64,000 nt of DNA from JAJYLM01 sp964547905 (GTDB lineage Bacteria > JAMCPX01). Position numbers and translations under genes: made by a program. The notes under the pieces were generated by a model. That model saw only the letters and a program-made list of their open reading frames with translations. It searched no databases and was not told where the DNA came from. Shown here one piece after another: positions 42,115-51,833 of the stretch. How positions within the stretch are numbered: the stretch's first letter is position 1; each line of letters opens with the position of its first letter. Where the stretch lies: the NCBI GenBank assembly GCA_964547905.1, contig CAZJPN010000046.1, positions 1-64,000 of the forward strand. Direction: 5' to 3'.

Positions 42115-44181
42115 ATGAAATCAATTTTTGTAGCCATAGCCTTGATTGTAGCATGTGGCTATTTCTTCTACAAGGTTGTCACACTGGCAAGATTTGTTCT
42201 TCTTGGCAAGCCTGAAAACAGGTTTGATCAAATCGGCAAGCGCACATGGATGATGATACGGAATGCAATCTTCCAGCTTGCCAATTTCAAGCGCCCCAAA
42301 GGTGACATCCTGTATGCAGGCATAATGCACTTTATGATCTTCTGGGGATTTATGATCCTGCTGCTCGGAGAGATAGAGATACTTGTTGGAGGATTGGTGC
42401 AGGGGTTTACCTTTAAGTTTTTAGGTTATCCTCTTTATAATCTATTTGTTTTTTCCCAGGACTTTATGGCAGCAGCAGTTCTCATTGCGATGATAATGTC
42501 CCTTTTGAGGAGGTTTATAGAACATCCAAAAAAACTTAACTATCACTTTGGCTCTTACTTGATACTCGGACTTATTATCGGGCTTATGCTCACCCTGTTT
42601 GCAATGAACATAAGCAATGGTGTAAACCCTGAAGAGCCTGTATCTGGAGCGGTAAACTGGATGCTTTTTGCAGGTACGTACATAAAGCTTTTCCATGTTA
42701 TGCACCCCTTGTCCCCTGTAACATACCAGGTAATATGGTGGCTGCATGTGCTCATGCTTTTATTCTTTCTTGATTTTATTCCAAATTCAAAGCACCTGCA
42801 TCTGCTTGGTGCAATACCGAATAACTTCTTCCTGAATCTTACCGATAAAACAATGCAGCTCCAGCCCATAAATTTCGAGGCAGAGGGTGTTGAAACCTTC
42901 GGTGTTTCGAAGTTTGAGGAATTAACGTGGAAACAACTGCTTGACGGCCCTGCATGTACGGAATGTGGCAGATGTACGGATGACTGTCCGGCGGCAAATA
43001 CAGGCAAGATCCTTTCGCCGAGGGAGGTTATCCTGAACATCAAGGAAAACATGAAGGCGAACGGCCCAAAGATGCTGAAGTTAAAAGCGGATGAAAAGCT
43101 GCCGGACGATCAAAGAACAGCGCTGCTGGCGGATGATGCCGAAGGCGAGAAGCGCATGGCCTTCAAAAAAGAGCATCCCAGAGCGCATAACACAGCCACA
43201 TCCATCTCTCCACAGGAGCTATGGGCATGTACAACGTGCGGTGCGTGTCAGACGATCTGTCCTGTTGCGAACGAGCATATCAGAGATATTATCGACATGA
43301 GAAGGTATCTTGTAATGACCGAGAGCAAGATGCCGCAGGAACTGTCCGCAACGTTCAGGAATAATGATACCAACGGCAATCCATGGGGACTCGGTGCTGA
43401 TGCACGTCTTGATTGGGCAGAAGGCCTTGGCGTTAAAACCATGGCAGAACAGCCCGATGCGGAGATCCTCTACTGGGTTGGGTGTGCAGGCGCTTATGAC
43501 GACCGGAACAAAAAGATTGCGATCGCTTTTGTCAAGCTCATGCAGGCAGCAAACGTTAAATTTGCTGTGCTCGGCACAGAAGAGACCTGCTGCGGAGACT
43601 GGGTACGAAGGGCGGGCAATGAGTATGCGTTTCAGGCACTTGCAAAGCAGAACATAGAAACACTGAACAAGTACAAGGTGAAAAAGATTGTAACGGCATG
43701 CCCGCACGGATATTACACGCTCAAGCATGATTACCCGGAATTCGGCGGCAATTATGAGGTCATCCACCACTCGCAGTTCATAAACCAGCTTATCAATGAG
43801 GGCAGGCTGAAACCGGTAAAGTCTATGGAAAAGACCGTTACCTACCATGACTCGTGCTATCTTGGCAGGCACAATGATATCTATTCAGAGCCGCGTGATG
43901 TTGTGGCTGCTATTCCGCAGGTAAAGATGGTTGAAATGAAACGCAGCCATAAAAACAGCTTCTGCTGCGGCGCAGGAGGCGCGCGGATGTGGCTTGAGGA
44001 GAAAGAAGGCGACCGTATCAACAGGGTAAGAACCGCAGAGGCATTATCACTGAACCCGGATGTGATAGCAACCGCATGCCCGTTCTGTATGACCATGATC
44101 GACGACGGCGTCAAGGACAAAGGCGTTGAAGACAACGTCAAGGTGCTCGACATAGCGGAGATCGTGCAGAGAGCTTTATAA
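42115..44181 (+). CDS. ETF:menaquinone-type membrane Fe-S oxidoreductase (EMO/DUF224-like)
   Basis: A 688-residue fusion. The N-terminal ~220 residues hold about six membrane helices of a NarI/cytochrome b-like domain with paired His. Then come two [4Fe-4S] motifs (Cys281-291 in CTECGRCTDDC; Cys372-382 in CTTCGACQTIC) and two HdrD-like CCG domains (CCGDWV near 488 and CCGAGGAR near 634). Proteins of this plan lie beside etfBA in Geobacter and syntrophic fatty-acid oxidisers. They are thought to move electrons from ETF to menaquinone. Operon position after fadR-etfBA strongly supports that role. Start AGGGAGG-TAGC-ATG. Confidence 0.93.
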   Translation: MKSIFVAIALIVACGYFFYKVVTLARFVLLGKPENRFDQIGKRTWMMIRNAIFQLANFKRPKGDILYAGIMHFMIFWGFMILLLGEIEILVGGLVQGFTFKFLGYPLYNLFVFSQDFMAAAVLIAMIMSLLRRFIEHPKKLNYHFGSYLILGLIIGLMLTLFAMNISNGVNPEEPVSGAVNWMLFAGTYIKLFHVMHPLSPVTYQVIWWLHVLMLLFFLDFIPNSKHLHLLGAIPNNFFLNLTDKTMQLQPINFEAEGVETFGVSKFEELTWKQLLDGPACTECGRCTDDCPAANTGKILSPREVILNIKENMKANGPKMLKLKADEKLPDDQRTALLADDAEGEKRMAFKKEHPRAHNTATSISPQELWACTTCGACQTICPVANEHIRDIIDMRRYLVMTESKMPQELSATFRNNDTNGNPWGLGADARLDWAEGLGVKTMAEQPDAEILYWVGCAGAYDDRNKKIAIAFVKLMQAANVKFAVLGTEETCCGDWVRRAGNEYAFQALAKQNIETLNKYKVKKIVTACPHGYYTLKHDYPEFGGNYEVIHHSQFINQLINEGRLKPVKSMEKTVTYHDSCYLGRHNDIYSEPRDVVAAIPQVKMVEMKRSHKNSFCCGAGGARMWLEEKEGDRINRVRTAEALSLNPDVIATACPFCMTMIDDGVKDKGVEDNVKVLDIAEIVQRAL

Positions 44182-44188
44182 TATATCG

Positions 44189-44219
44189 GCAGGGGGCGGG
44201 CTTCAATCCCGCCCCCTGC
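44189..44219 (+). terminator. strong terminator after the EMO gene
   Basis: GCAGGGGGCGGG and CCCGCCCCCTGC form a perfect 12-base GC-rich stem with a 7-base loop, eight bases past the stop codon. Confidence 0.85.
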
Positions 44220-44313
44220 AATAAAATACCAAATCTTCAAAAGCATTTTTTAAGCTTAAATTAGCTCTACCCACGGTATTGCAATCCTGCCTTTTGATAC
44301 ATCGCATGGATAT

Positions 44314-44417
44314 CCCCAAAAATGCATTTGCAAAATAGTGGAGTTTGTGCAATGAATGATGGGTACCCGAGCGGCTAATTAGATTTATGGCAAACTTCCC
44401 TATTGCATTTTGCAATT
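44314..44417. repeat. dispersed repeat copy in inverse orientation
   Basis: The module CAAACTTCCCTATTGCATTT (44391-44410) is the reverse complement of 28631-28650 with one difference. The other end, ATCCCCAAAAATGCATTTG (about 44312-44330), corresponds to the right end of the 28.7-kb copy. No gene is seen between 44220 and 44475. Confidence 0.65.
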
Positions 44418-44475
44418 GTTATTTAAGTTTGATTCCGGGTTTTAATTGTTTTTTCCCAGTTTGACTGTTCTTATT

Positions 44476-45462
44476 CTACTTCCGTGCAGGCGGCGCCATG
44501 AATTCAGGTCCAACGGGATCTTTGATCGTATCTTCAAGGATTTTATCAATGGCTGTTTTTGCGTTCTCGTTGATTGACCAACCTGTTATTTCCTTGATCG
44601 GTTCTAACTGCTCCGGTTTTCTCGCACCTAAGAGTGCAATGTCAGCACCTTGATCAAGCACCCATCTTATTGCAAGATGGATTATCCGTTTCCCGTAATT
44701 TTTCTTTGCCAGTTCGTCGAGTGCCTGAACAGCTTCCAAATATTGTCCATAGCGCGGCTGTTTGAACTTCGGATCGATCTTACGAAGGTCATCTCCTTTA
44801 AAACTTGTATCCGGCTTCATCCTGTTGCTGAGCAGTCCCCTGCAGAGTGCACCATATGCCAGTACTGATATATTATTGCCCTTGCAGTATGGAAGTATCT
44901 CATTTTCACTTGCCCTTTCAAATAAGTTGTAAGGCGGCTGTGCAATGTTGATTGTGACGGTCTTTCTGAATGCATCCATCTGTTCGATGGAGTAATTGCT
45001 TACACCGATCGCCCTGATCTTTCCCTGCCTATAAAGCTGGAACATAGTTTCCGCTGTTTCCTCAAAAGGAACAGTCGGATCCGGCCAGTGGATCTGGTAG
45101 ATATCTATATAATCGGTTCTGAGACGTTTCAGTGAATCCTCTATTTCTTTTCGTATGCGCTCTTTGCTCGAGTTCCGCCAAACCCTGCTGTCAATCCATT
45201 CGAGCCCAACCTTTGTTGCAATGACCACCTTGTCTCTTTTTTTGTATTCTGCAAGCGCCTTTCCAACGATCTCCTCTGAACGTCCAAACCCGTATACAGG
45301 TGCGGTATCGATGAGGTTAATACCGGATTCGAGTGCAGTGAGTATGGTTTTTATGGATGTCTGCTCTTCTGTTCCTCCCCACATCCACCCGCCTATGGCC
45401 CATGTCCCCATACCAATTCTCGATGCCTTGATATTTGTACCGGCAATTTTAACAAATTCCAT
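44476..45462 (-). CDS. aldo/keto reductase
   Basis: A 328-residue (alpha/beta)8-barrel NAD(P)H oxidoreductase. The catalytic tetrad Asp52, Tyr57, Lys84 and His125 is complete (IDTAPVYG, ATKVG, YQIHWPD). Length and the ending fit the YajO/GsvA-like bacterial group. It is the last gene of the operon from 50181, 14 bases after bioA, with an AAAGGAG site. Substrate unknown. Confidence 0.94.
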   Translation of the reverse strand: MEFVKIAGTNIKASRIGMGTWAIGGWMWGGTEEQTSIKTILTALESGINLIDTAPVYGFGRSEEIVGKALAEYKKRDKVVIATKVGLEWIDSRVWRNSSKERIRKEIEDSLKRLRTDYIDIYQIHWPDPTVPFEETAETMFQLYRQGKIRAIGVSNYSIEQMDAFRKTVTINIAQPPYNLFERASENEILPYCKGNNISVLAYGALCRGLLSNRMKPDTSFKGDDLRKIDPKFKQPRYGQYLEAVQALDELAKKNYGKRIIHLAIRWVLDQGADIALLGARKPEQLEPIKEITGWSINENAKTAIDKILEDTIKDPVGPEFMAPPARK

Positions 45463-45476
45463 AATTGCTCCTTTAC

Positions 45477-46835
45477 TTATTTTTCTGTAACTGTTCTGAT
45501 TGCCTTTCCAACGGCGTTGAGCAGATGCATGATCTGCGGCTCTGTAATCGAGAGCGGGGGCATTAAAACGACAACATCATCAAGCGGTCTCAGGATGAAC
45601 CCGTATTTTCTTATCTCGGAGCATATCTTTGCGCCTGTCCTCTGTTCGAACGGGTAGGGCTGTTTTGTTTTCTTATCCAGGACGAGCTCTATGCCTGTCA
45701 TCATGCCAAGCTGCCGTATCTGACCTACATGATGAAGCCGTGCTATCTTCTTCAGTCCCCTGGTTAGAAGCAGGATCTTCGGCTGGATCTTCCGTATGAT
45801 TCGTTCTTCTTTAAATAGTTCGAGGTTTGCTATAGCGGCAGCTACTGCCAAGGGGTTGGCTGTGTACGTATGACCGTGATAGAATGTTTTTTTCTCGGCA
45901 TACTCCCCGAGGAATGCATTGTAGATTGCCGGTGTTGTAAATGTTGCTGCAAGGGGCAGGTACCCGCCGCTTAAGCCCTTGGCAACAGCCATGATATCAG
46001 GCTTAACATCCTCATGTTCGCATGCGAACATCTTCCCGGTCCTGCCAAACCCTGTAGCTACCTCATCAAGAATCAATAAAACATTATGTTTTTTTGCAAT
46101 CCTGCTTGCAGCCGTCAGATAGCCGGGCGGTGAGGTTATAAACCCTCCTGCTGCCTGGATCATTGGTTCAAGCACCAGAGCCGCAACCCTGTCTTCATTC
46201 TTTGTGAGGATTTCATCAATCTTTTTTACGCAGGCGAGTTTACACGAAGGATAGTCAAGCCCGAGCTCACACCGGTAGCAATAGGGCGAGGGTGCTTTAA
46301 TTGTTTTGAATAAAAGGGGTTTGTATGTGGAATGGAACAGTCCTATGCCTCCTACACTCACAGAGCCTATTGTATCTCCATGATAGGCATTGTTCAATGA
46401 AACGAATATATGTCTTTGCGGTTTGCCGATATTGAACCAGTACTGGAGTGCTATTTTTATTGCGATCTCCACAGCCGTTGCCCCGCTGTCGGAATAAAAG
46501 ACCCTTTCCAATCCTTCGGGTACTATATCTATTAACATCTTGGAAAGTATAATTGCACCCGGATGACTGAGTCCAAGAAATGTAGAATGGGCAATCTTTT
46601 TGAGCTGCTTATGTACGGCGGCATCTATCTTTTTGTTTCTATGACCGTGAACATTTGCCCATAGAGAAGACACACCGTCAAGATACCTTCTGCCGTTTAC
46701 ATCTATCAGATAATTTCCTTTCCCTTTTTCAATGATCAGAATTTCTTCATTTTCCCAAGCCTTCATCTGGGTAAAGGGATGCCATACGTACGATTTATCA
46801 ATGTTTGAGAGCTGCTTATAGGTGTATCTTTTCAA
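45477..46835 (-). CDS. bioA: adenosylmethionine-8-amino-7-oxononanoate aminotransferase
   Basis: A 452-residue PLP enzyme of biotin synthesis that aminates KAPA to DAPA using S-adenosylmethionine. The WHPFTQM start, the cofactor Asp in LDEVATGFGRTG and the Schiff-base Lys in AVAKGLSGGYLP are all present. The tail has a typical RPLDDVVVLMPP segment. It overlaps ubiD by four bases. No other bio genes are in the window, so the operon is a mixed one. Confidence 0.93.
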   Translation of the reverse strand: MKRYTYKQLSNIDKSYVWHPFTQMKAWENEEILIIEKGKGNYLIDVNGRRYLDGVSSLWANVHGHRNKKIDAAVHKQLKKIAHSTFLGLSHPGAIILSKMLIDIVPEGLERVFYSDSGATAVEIAIKIALQYWFNIGKPQRHIFVSLNNAYHGDTIGSVSVGGIGLFHSTYKPLLFKTIKAPSPYCYRCELGLDYPSCKLACVKKIDEILTKNEDRVAALVLEPMIQAAGGFITSPPGYLTAASRIAKKHNVLLILDEVATGFGRTGKMFACEHEDVKPDIMAVAKGLSGGYLPLAATFTTPAIYNAFLGEYAEKKTFYHGHTYTANPLAVAAAIANLELFKEERIIRKIQPKILLLTRGLKKIARLHHVGQIRQLGMMTGIELVLDKKTKQPYPFEQRTGAKICSEIRKYGFILRPLDDVVVLMPPLSITEPQIMHLLNAVGKAIRTVTEK

Positions 46836-48277
46836 TCGAGTCCGTATTCCTTCCAGTTTTTTGTAACAAGCGATTTTATCTCTTCAGGCATTTCTATGAT
46901 AGGCGGCCAGACACGTTTATGACCTTCTTCTGCGGTCTTTTTCGTGGCATCGATACCCATCTTTGAGCCGAAACCTATCTCAGGCGCCGCGTGGTTCAAC
47001 ACATCGACCGGGCCTTGCTGGATTATTATATCTCTCTGCGGATCAACATTATTGCCAAGCCTCCAGATAACATCTTTTATATTCTGGATGTCTACATCCT
47101 TATCGAAGACAACGATGATCTTTGTCAGCATAAATTGCCCGAGGCCCCAGAGCGCATTGATCACCTTGCGTGCGTGTCCCGGTATGGATTTGTCTATGCT
47201 GACAAACGCCATGTTATGGAATACTCCTTCTATGGGAAGGTTTATATCAACAATCTCGGGAAGGATTTTCCGGATCAATGGCAAGAAAAGCCTTTCCGTA
47301 GCCTTGCCGATGAAGCAATCTTCCATTGGCGGCTTTCCGACGATTGTTGCAGTGTATATCGCATCCTTGCGGTGCGTTATTGCTGTAATATGAAAAACAG
47401 GATATCGATCCTCCATTGAATAATAGCCCGTATGATCTCCAAAAGGTCCCTCAGTGCGAAGCTCATCAGGGTCAACGTAGCCTTCGAGCACAAACTCCGC
47501 GTATGACGGAACCTCTATATCCGAGTTGATACACTTTACAAGCTCAACAGGCTGCTCTCTCAAAAACCCTGCAAAGACCATTTCATCAACGCCGTCCGGC
47601 AAAGGTGCTGTCGCAGCATACAGGGTTTGGGGATCGATGCCTATCGCAACGGCAATATCCATTCTTTTGCTAAGTTGCCTGTATTTCCTGAAATGTGCTG
47701 CACCATGCTTGTGCATGTGCCAGTGCATGCCGGTTGTCTTGCCGTCATAAACATGCATCCTGTACATGCCTACATTGCGGTCACCGGTTAATGGATCTTT
47801 TGTAAAAACAAGAGGCAGAGTTATGAATTTACCCCCATCCATTGGCCATGTTTTTACGATGGGAAGCATATTCAGATCAGGATTATCTTTTATAATAACC
47901 TCATGGCATGGTCCATCTTTACTTATTTTAGGAAGCATATCCGAGAGCTGTTTTAGCCTTGGCAGCATCTTCATCTTTTCCCAGAGTGTTTCCGGTGGTT
48001 TTTGATCAAGTAAAGATTTCATCTTATTCTGTAGATCGTTCAAGCCGTTAACACCGAGCGAAAAAGCCATCCTTGATTCAGTGCCGAACATATTCATGAG
48101 AAGCGGAAACAGGCTACCCTTTACATTTTTAAACAGCAATGCGGGTCCTCCTATTTTGATCATCCTGTCTGCAATCTCCGCGACCTCGAGTAAAGGAGAA
48201 ACCTCTTTGCTTATTGTTTTTATCTCTGTCCTGTCTTCAAGGGCAGAGATGTATGCTCTGAGGTCTTTAAAGTACAT
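46832..48277 (-). CDS. UbiD-family prenylated-FMN decarboxylase
   Basis: A 481-residue UbiD-like enzyme that removes carboxyl groups from aromatic or unsaturated acids, using prenylated FMN made by a UbiX partner (not seen here). The pattern GRNVGMYRMHVYDG-like (GDRNVGMYR) with GMHWHMHKH, the EGPFGDHTGYYS motif holding catalytic Glu, and the GHARKVINALWG stretch are typical. In this kind of organism it may act in menaquinone or aromatic acid metabolism. It starts three bases after the radical SAM stop and is likely translated by coupling. Substrate unknown. Confidence 0.92.
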   Translation of the reverse strand: MYFKDLRAYISALEDRTEIKTISKEVSPLLEVAEIADRMIKIGGPALLFKNVKGSLFPLLMNMFGTESRMAFSLGVNGLNDLQNKMKSLLDQKPPETLWEKMKMLPRLKQLSDMLPKISKDGPCHEVIIKDNPDLNMLPIVKTWPMDGGKFITLPLVFTKDPLTGDRNVGMYRMHVYDGKTTGMHWHMHKHGAAHFRKYRQLSKRMDIAVAIGIDPQTLYAATAPLPDGVDEMVFAGFLREQPVELVKCINSDIEVPSYAEFVLEGYVDPDELRTEGPFGDHTGYYSMEDRYPVFHITAITHRKDAIYTATIVGKPPMEDCFIGKATERLFLPLIRKILPEIVDINLPIEGVFHNMAFVSIDKSIPGHARKVINALWGLGQFMLTKIIVVFDKDVDIQNIKDVIWRLGNNVDPQRDIIIQQGPVDVLNHAAPEIGFGSKMGIDATKKTAEEGHKRVWPPIIEMPEEIKSLVTKNWKEYGLD

Positions 48278-48280
48278 TTC

Positions 48281-49696
48281 TTAAAACATATTGAGATGTA
48301 AAGCCTCTGCAGAATTCTTCATGCTTACCTTTATTTGAGAAAGGTATGCCATATAATCCTTATTGAGCTTTAACCACCTCTTTATAATATGATTACCAAT
48401 AAACTTTATAACCAGTGTAGAAGCTATATAAGGCTTATAGTTGATCAAACCAACCGCCTTTCCGATAGTTTTGTCATACATAATGTTTAATGCTTCGTTG
48501 AGCAACCTTGTGTAAGAATAAAACTCCTCAAATGAATCAAGCATTCCTTGTTGCAGTTCGAACGGCGACATGTTTTTAGGCTGAAACACAGCGTGCAGCC
48601 CATCATAGTAATGCCACATCTTATGAAGGAGCCTTCCCTCTGATTCGATCTTCTGATATGTTTCAGTGCCCGGTAAAGGCGTTAGGATCATATATTGAAC
48701 AGTGTCTATCCTATTTTTTATCGAAAACTTTACCGTCTCCTTGAATATTGACTTATCGTCCTCGTCACCGCCAAACATAAACATACCATGTATACGGATG
48801 CTGTTACCGTGAAAAACATCTATTGCACGCTGTATATCATCAATGGTTTGATGTTTACTGAGCCCGTTCAGGGTCGCATTACTTACGGATTCAAAACCTA
48901 TGTACACGGTATCACAGCCTGCCTTTTTCATGTCTTTGATAAGATCAGGATACCTCGTAATGTCTGTCCTAACCTGTGCAGACCAGTCAAATTTGAACTT
49001 TTCTTTTGCTATACGCTCCATCAACTCGTGCGTGCGGTTAACGTTTGCAGTAAGGTTGTCATCATAGAAGAAAACAAAATCTGTTTTTACCTGCCTCAGT
49101 TCTTCTATTACCCTGTCAATAGGCAGGGTTCTGTATCCCTGACCAAACATCTTTGTTACGGAACAGAAATTGCAGTCATAAGGACAGCCTCTTGATGTCA
49201 TAATCGGTGTAATACGCATCTTTTCACTGTTAACAAGCAGGTTAAAATCCGGGAGTGGAATGTTATCCAGCTTGGGCAGCAATTTACCGTTTATAACACG
49301 CTGGTCGGAGCCGTTTTTTAAAAGATCAACAATCACATCCTCGCCTTCTCCTGTTACCACATAGTCGACATATTTACCCGCTTCCTCCGTAAGGAATGTT
49401 GCATGTATCCCTCCCATAATCACAACGGAACTTGGGTTTTTTTGTTTGAATTGTCTTGCCAGTTCATAAGCTCTCTCGGAAGTTGAGGTAAGAGAGGTTA
49501 AAAGAAGGAAATCGCCTTCGAGTTCATTCATGGTCAACTTTCTCCCAAGTAAATTCTCGTTTACTATCTTAACATCAAAACCTGCAGCCTTTATAAGAGT
49601 ACCTAAATACAGGGGTCCCATAAGCGGCAGGTTCATAAATTTTGCGAATACATTTGCCTCGACTGCCTTTGGTTCTACGAACAAAACTTTTTTCAT
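48281..49696 (-). CDS. B12-binding-domain radical SAM protein
   Basis: A 471-residue protein. An N-terminal cobalamin-type Rossmann domain (residues 1-135, with LPLMGPLYLGTLIKAAGF and VIMGGIHATFLTEEA) leads into a radical SAM core with CxxxCxxC in SRGCPYDCNFCSVT near residue 170. Such proteins methylate or rearrange lipids, hopanoids, cofactors or antibiotics. The C-terminal helical extension is not recognised. It overlaps the membrane-protein gene by four bases and precedes ubiD and bioA. The substrate cannot be deduced. Confidence 0.93.
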   Translation of the reverse strand: MKKVLFVEPKAVEANVFAKFMNLPLMGPLYLGTLIKAAGFDVKIVNENLLGRKLTMNELEGDFLLLTSLTSTSERAYELARQFKQKNPSSVVIMGGIHATFLTEEAGKYVDYVVTGEGEDVIVDLLKNGSDQRVINGKLLPKLDNIPLPDFNLLVNSEKMRITPIMTSRGCPYDCNFCSVTKMFGQGYRTLPIDRVIEELRQVKTDFVFFYDDNLTANVNRTHELMERIAKEKFKFDWSAQVRTDITRYPDLIKDMKKAGCDTVYIGFESVSNATLNGLSKHQTIDDIQRAIDVFHGNSIRIHGMFMFGGDEDDKSIFKETVKFSIKNRIDTVQYMILTPLPGTETYQKIESEGRLLHKMWHYYDGLHAVFQPKNMSPFELQQGMLDSFEEFYSYTRLLNEALNIMYDKTIGKAVGLINYKPYIASTLVIKFIGNHIIKRWLKLNKDYMAYLSQIKVSMKNSAEALHLNMF

Positions 49697-50181
49697 GATT
49701 TGTTAAACTCCTTTATCAATAAAATACTTATTCCAAATAATACCAATGAAATCGGCCATAATCTATAATCAACAGAAAATATAAGGAAAAACACAACACA
49801 TAAACCGATAAGAAATACTGCAAGGTGAAAAAAAATAATTCCCCTGCCTGTACTTATATATATGGATAAAAATGATACCCCAAGAAAACCTACAAAGAAC
49901 GGCCAGAGATAAGACATGGTTGTCCACGAAGTGTAATTTTCATAAAATGCGAGTACGCTGAACTGTATAAGATATATACCCATTGCAAGTAAAAGCGAAT
50001 CCCTTCCCCCCCTGTCTTTATAAAGCATATAAAGACCAATACCGAAAGTCAAAGGAAAAACAGGCCATATATTATATACACCGCTTATGTATCCATAATT
50101 TTCAAGTAGCAGCAACGACCCTATTATTATACACAGGAATGCAAGTACATTGTATCTGCTCTTTTTCAAGGTATTTTCCAT
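49693..50181 (-). CDS. small multi-helix membrane protein (LiaF-like/DUF5668-type)
   Basis: A 162-residue protein with six to seven hydrophobic helices and repeated WPxxPLxFGIGxxxL-type segments, resembling the transmembrane half of LiaF-like stress-sensing proteins. No soluble domain follows. It is the first gene of the operon with radical SAM, ubiD, bioA and AKR. A promoter lies immediately before its start. Function unknown. Confidence 0.75.
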   Translation of the reverse strand: MENTLKKSRYNVLAFLCIIIGSLLLLENYGYISGVYNIWPVFPLTFGIGLYMLYKDRGGRDSLLLAMGIYLIQFSVLAFYENYTSWTTMSYLWPFFVGFLGVSFLSIYISTGRGIIFFHLAVFLIGLCVVFFLIFSVDYRLWPISLVLFGISILLIKEFNKS

Positions 50182-50187
50182 CCTTAT

Positions 50188-50216
50188 AATATAGTGCCTT
50201 TCATAGACAATGTAAA
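50188..50216 (-). promoter_or_regulatory. promoter of the radical SAM-ubiD-bioA operon, next to the start codon
   Basis: On the minus strand TTTACA (50211-50216) and TATATT (50188-50193) are 17 bases apart, with only ATAAGG between the -10 element and ATG. The transcript may begin at the start codon. Confidence 0.55.
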
Positions 50217-50244
50217 TACTATTTGTACGTTACTGCCGGATAAA

Positions 50245-50889
50245 TTACCGTATCTTGATATAAGACACCTGTCTTTCTTTACTGCCGGTCCTGTGCGAAT
50301 GAAACCCGGGAGAGCATCTGGTACAGAGATTAACATGGAATATATTGGATTTTGGTACACCCGCCGCTTGAATCTGCCTGTCTGCTATTGCCCTTGTGTC
50401 AAGCATTCCCTTGCTTTTCGATGTTTGAGTAAATGCATCTTTCACCTCTGTTATAGCGTTAATACTATCAATCACTTCCCTACCAACTTCGTAGCAGTTT
50501 TTGCATATACCGGGTCCTATTGAAAAATAAGTGTTCTCTGGTGCTGCACTATAGAATGCGTGCATTTTATCGATGGTGTTTAATATGACTCCATTTGCCA
50601 AACCCCTCCAACCTGCATGAATAACGCCAACTACCTGTACAGCAGGATTGTAGAGCAGAATCGGGAGACAGTCCGCTGTTTTAACCCCCAAAAGCTTATT
50701 CGGTATTCTTGTCAACATAGCATCGGCAATTGGTATATAGTCTCCATTCTCGTCTTCTATTATTATTACATTATTGGTATGTTTCTGAGACATTAATATG
50801 ATATCTTCGGGCCACCGGGAACTTGCTGTTCCGAATCCATGTTCTACCGCGAAGAACTGCCCAAGATTATCCGCCTTGATATAGTTCAT
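50245..50889 (-). CDS. YfiH/PgeF-type purine nucleoside phosphorylase or peptidoglycan-editing laccase-domain protein
   Basis: A 214-residue multi-copper-oxidase-like (CNF1/YfiH) fold protein. The metal site residues His37 (QKHTNN), Cys74 (KTADCLP) and His91 (HAGWRGL) are present, as well as GPGICKNCYEVG. Family members split purine nucleosides with phosphate or remove wrong residues from peptidoglycan precursors. The start overlaps rluD by 23 bases, and rluD-yfiH order is common. A small operon with the 92-residue protein is likely. Confidence 0.92.
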   Translation of the reverse strand: MNYIKADNLGQFFAVEHGFGTASSRWPEDIILMSQKHTNNVIIIEDENGDYIPIADAMLTRIPNKLLGVKTADCLPILLYNPAVQVVGVIHAGWRGLANGVILNTIDKMHAFYSAAPENTYFSIGPGICKNCYEVGREVIDSINAITEVKDAFTQTSKSKGMLDTRAIADRQIQAAGVPKSNIFHVNLCTRCSPGFHSHRTGSKERQVSYIKIR

Positions 50890-51832
50890 CTTCTTTTAAT
50901 ACCTCTTTTAACCATAAAGGAAAAGGAGCAGAGAAAGACATTTGCTTACCATAAATCGGATGCACAAAGTTTATTGCATAAGCAAATAATGCGATGCCGT
51001 CAAGCATGAAAACCATTTTCTGCAGTTCGAGGCTGCGAAACGCCGGTTTCCTCTTTGAATACACAGTGTCGTTTACGATAGGATACCCCCTATCGCTCAA
51101 CTGTGTCCTCAATTGGTGCGTTCTCCCTGTTTCCGGAAATAGTGCTACGACAGTTGCGTCTTTAAATTTTTTTATAACCCGAAAAGAAGTTATTGCCCTT
51201 CTCCCCCTCGTTGTTTTTGTTGTCATTCTTTTTCGATCGGCGGGATGCCTGCATATCATGTTATCTATGAGACCGGCTTGTTCTGTCATTGCATTATACG
51301 TGACAGCAATGTATGTTTTATGAATGGTCCTTTGTTTAAACATCTGTAAAAGCTTTATGTGCGACTCGTTATCCTTGGCTATTATAAGTAAGCCGCAGGT
51401 CTGTTTGTCAAGCCTGTGTACGATACCGCGGCGCATTGGATCCCCCATATCGGAAAGTTCCTTATTCATATAGAGAAGCCCATTGAGGACGGTGTTGTGA
51501 ATGACTGTAGGTGTAGGGTGTGTTGACACTCCAGCAGGCTTATTCAATATTATTATGTGTTCGTCTTCGTACATTATAGGTAGTGGAATGAATTCTGGGG
51601 GGGGGGATAAAACCGTTGTTTCATCCAGTGCTCCTATCTGTATGATCTCACCGCTCTTTAATTTATAGTCGGGTTTTTGAATTATAATGCTGTTTATAGA
51701 GATCTTGCCCCTAAATATGAGTGTCTTGGCCCGTTCCCTTGAGATTGATTTAAGCCTGTTTACCAAAAAGACATCAAGCCTTTTCCCTTTATCCTCATCA
51801 CAAGAGAAAAGTTGATCATATATCTGCTCCAT
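50867..51832 (-). CDS. rluD: RluD-type pseudouridine synthase
   Basis: A 321-residue rRNA-modifying enzyme. The S4 RNA-binding domain spans about residues 18-66. The catalytic Asp142 lies in HRLDKQTCG, and the GRTHQLRTQ motif is present at about 230. RluD in E. coli makes pseudouridines in helix 69 of 23S rRNA; the close paralogues RluC and RluA cannot be excluded. It begins right after the stop of the 92-residue gene. Confidence 0.92.
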   Translation of the reverse strand: MEQIYDQLFSCDEDKGKRLDVFLVNRLKSISRERAKTLIFRGKISINSIIIQKPDYKLKSGEIIQIGALDETTVLSPPPEFIPLPIMYEDEHIIILNKPAGVSTHPTPTVIHNTVLNGLLYMNKELSDMGDPMRRGIVHRLDKQTCGLLIIAKDNESHIKLLQMFKQRTIHKTYIAVTYNAMTEQAGLIDNMICRHPADRKRMTTKTTRGRRAITSFRVIKKFKDATVVALFPETGRTHQLRTQLSDRGYPIVNDTVYSKRKPAFRSLELQKMVFMLDGIALFAYAINFVHPIYGKQMSFSAPFPLWLKEVLKEDELYQGG

Positions 51833-51833
51833 A

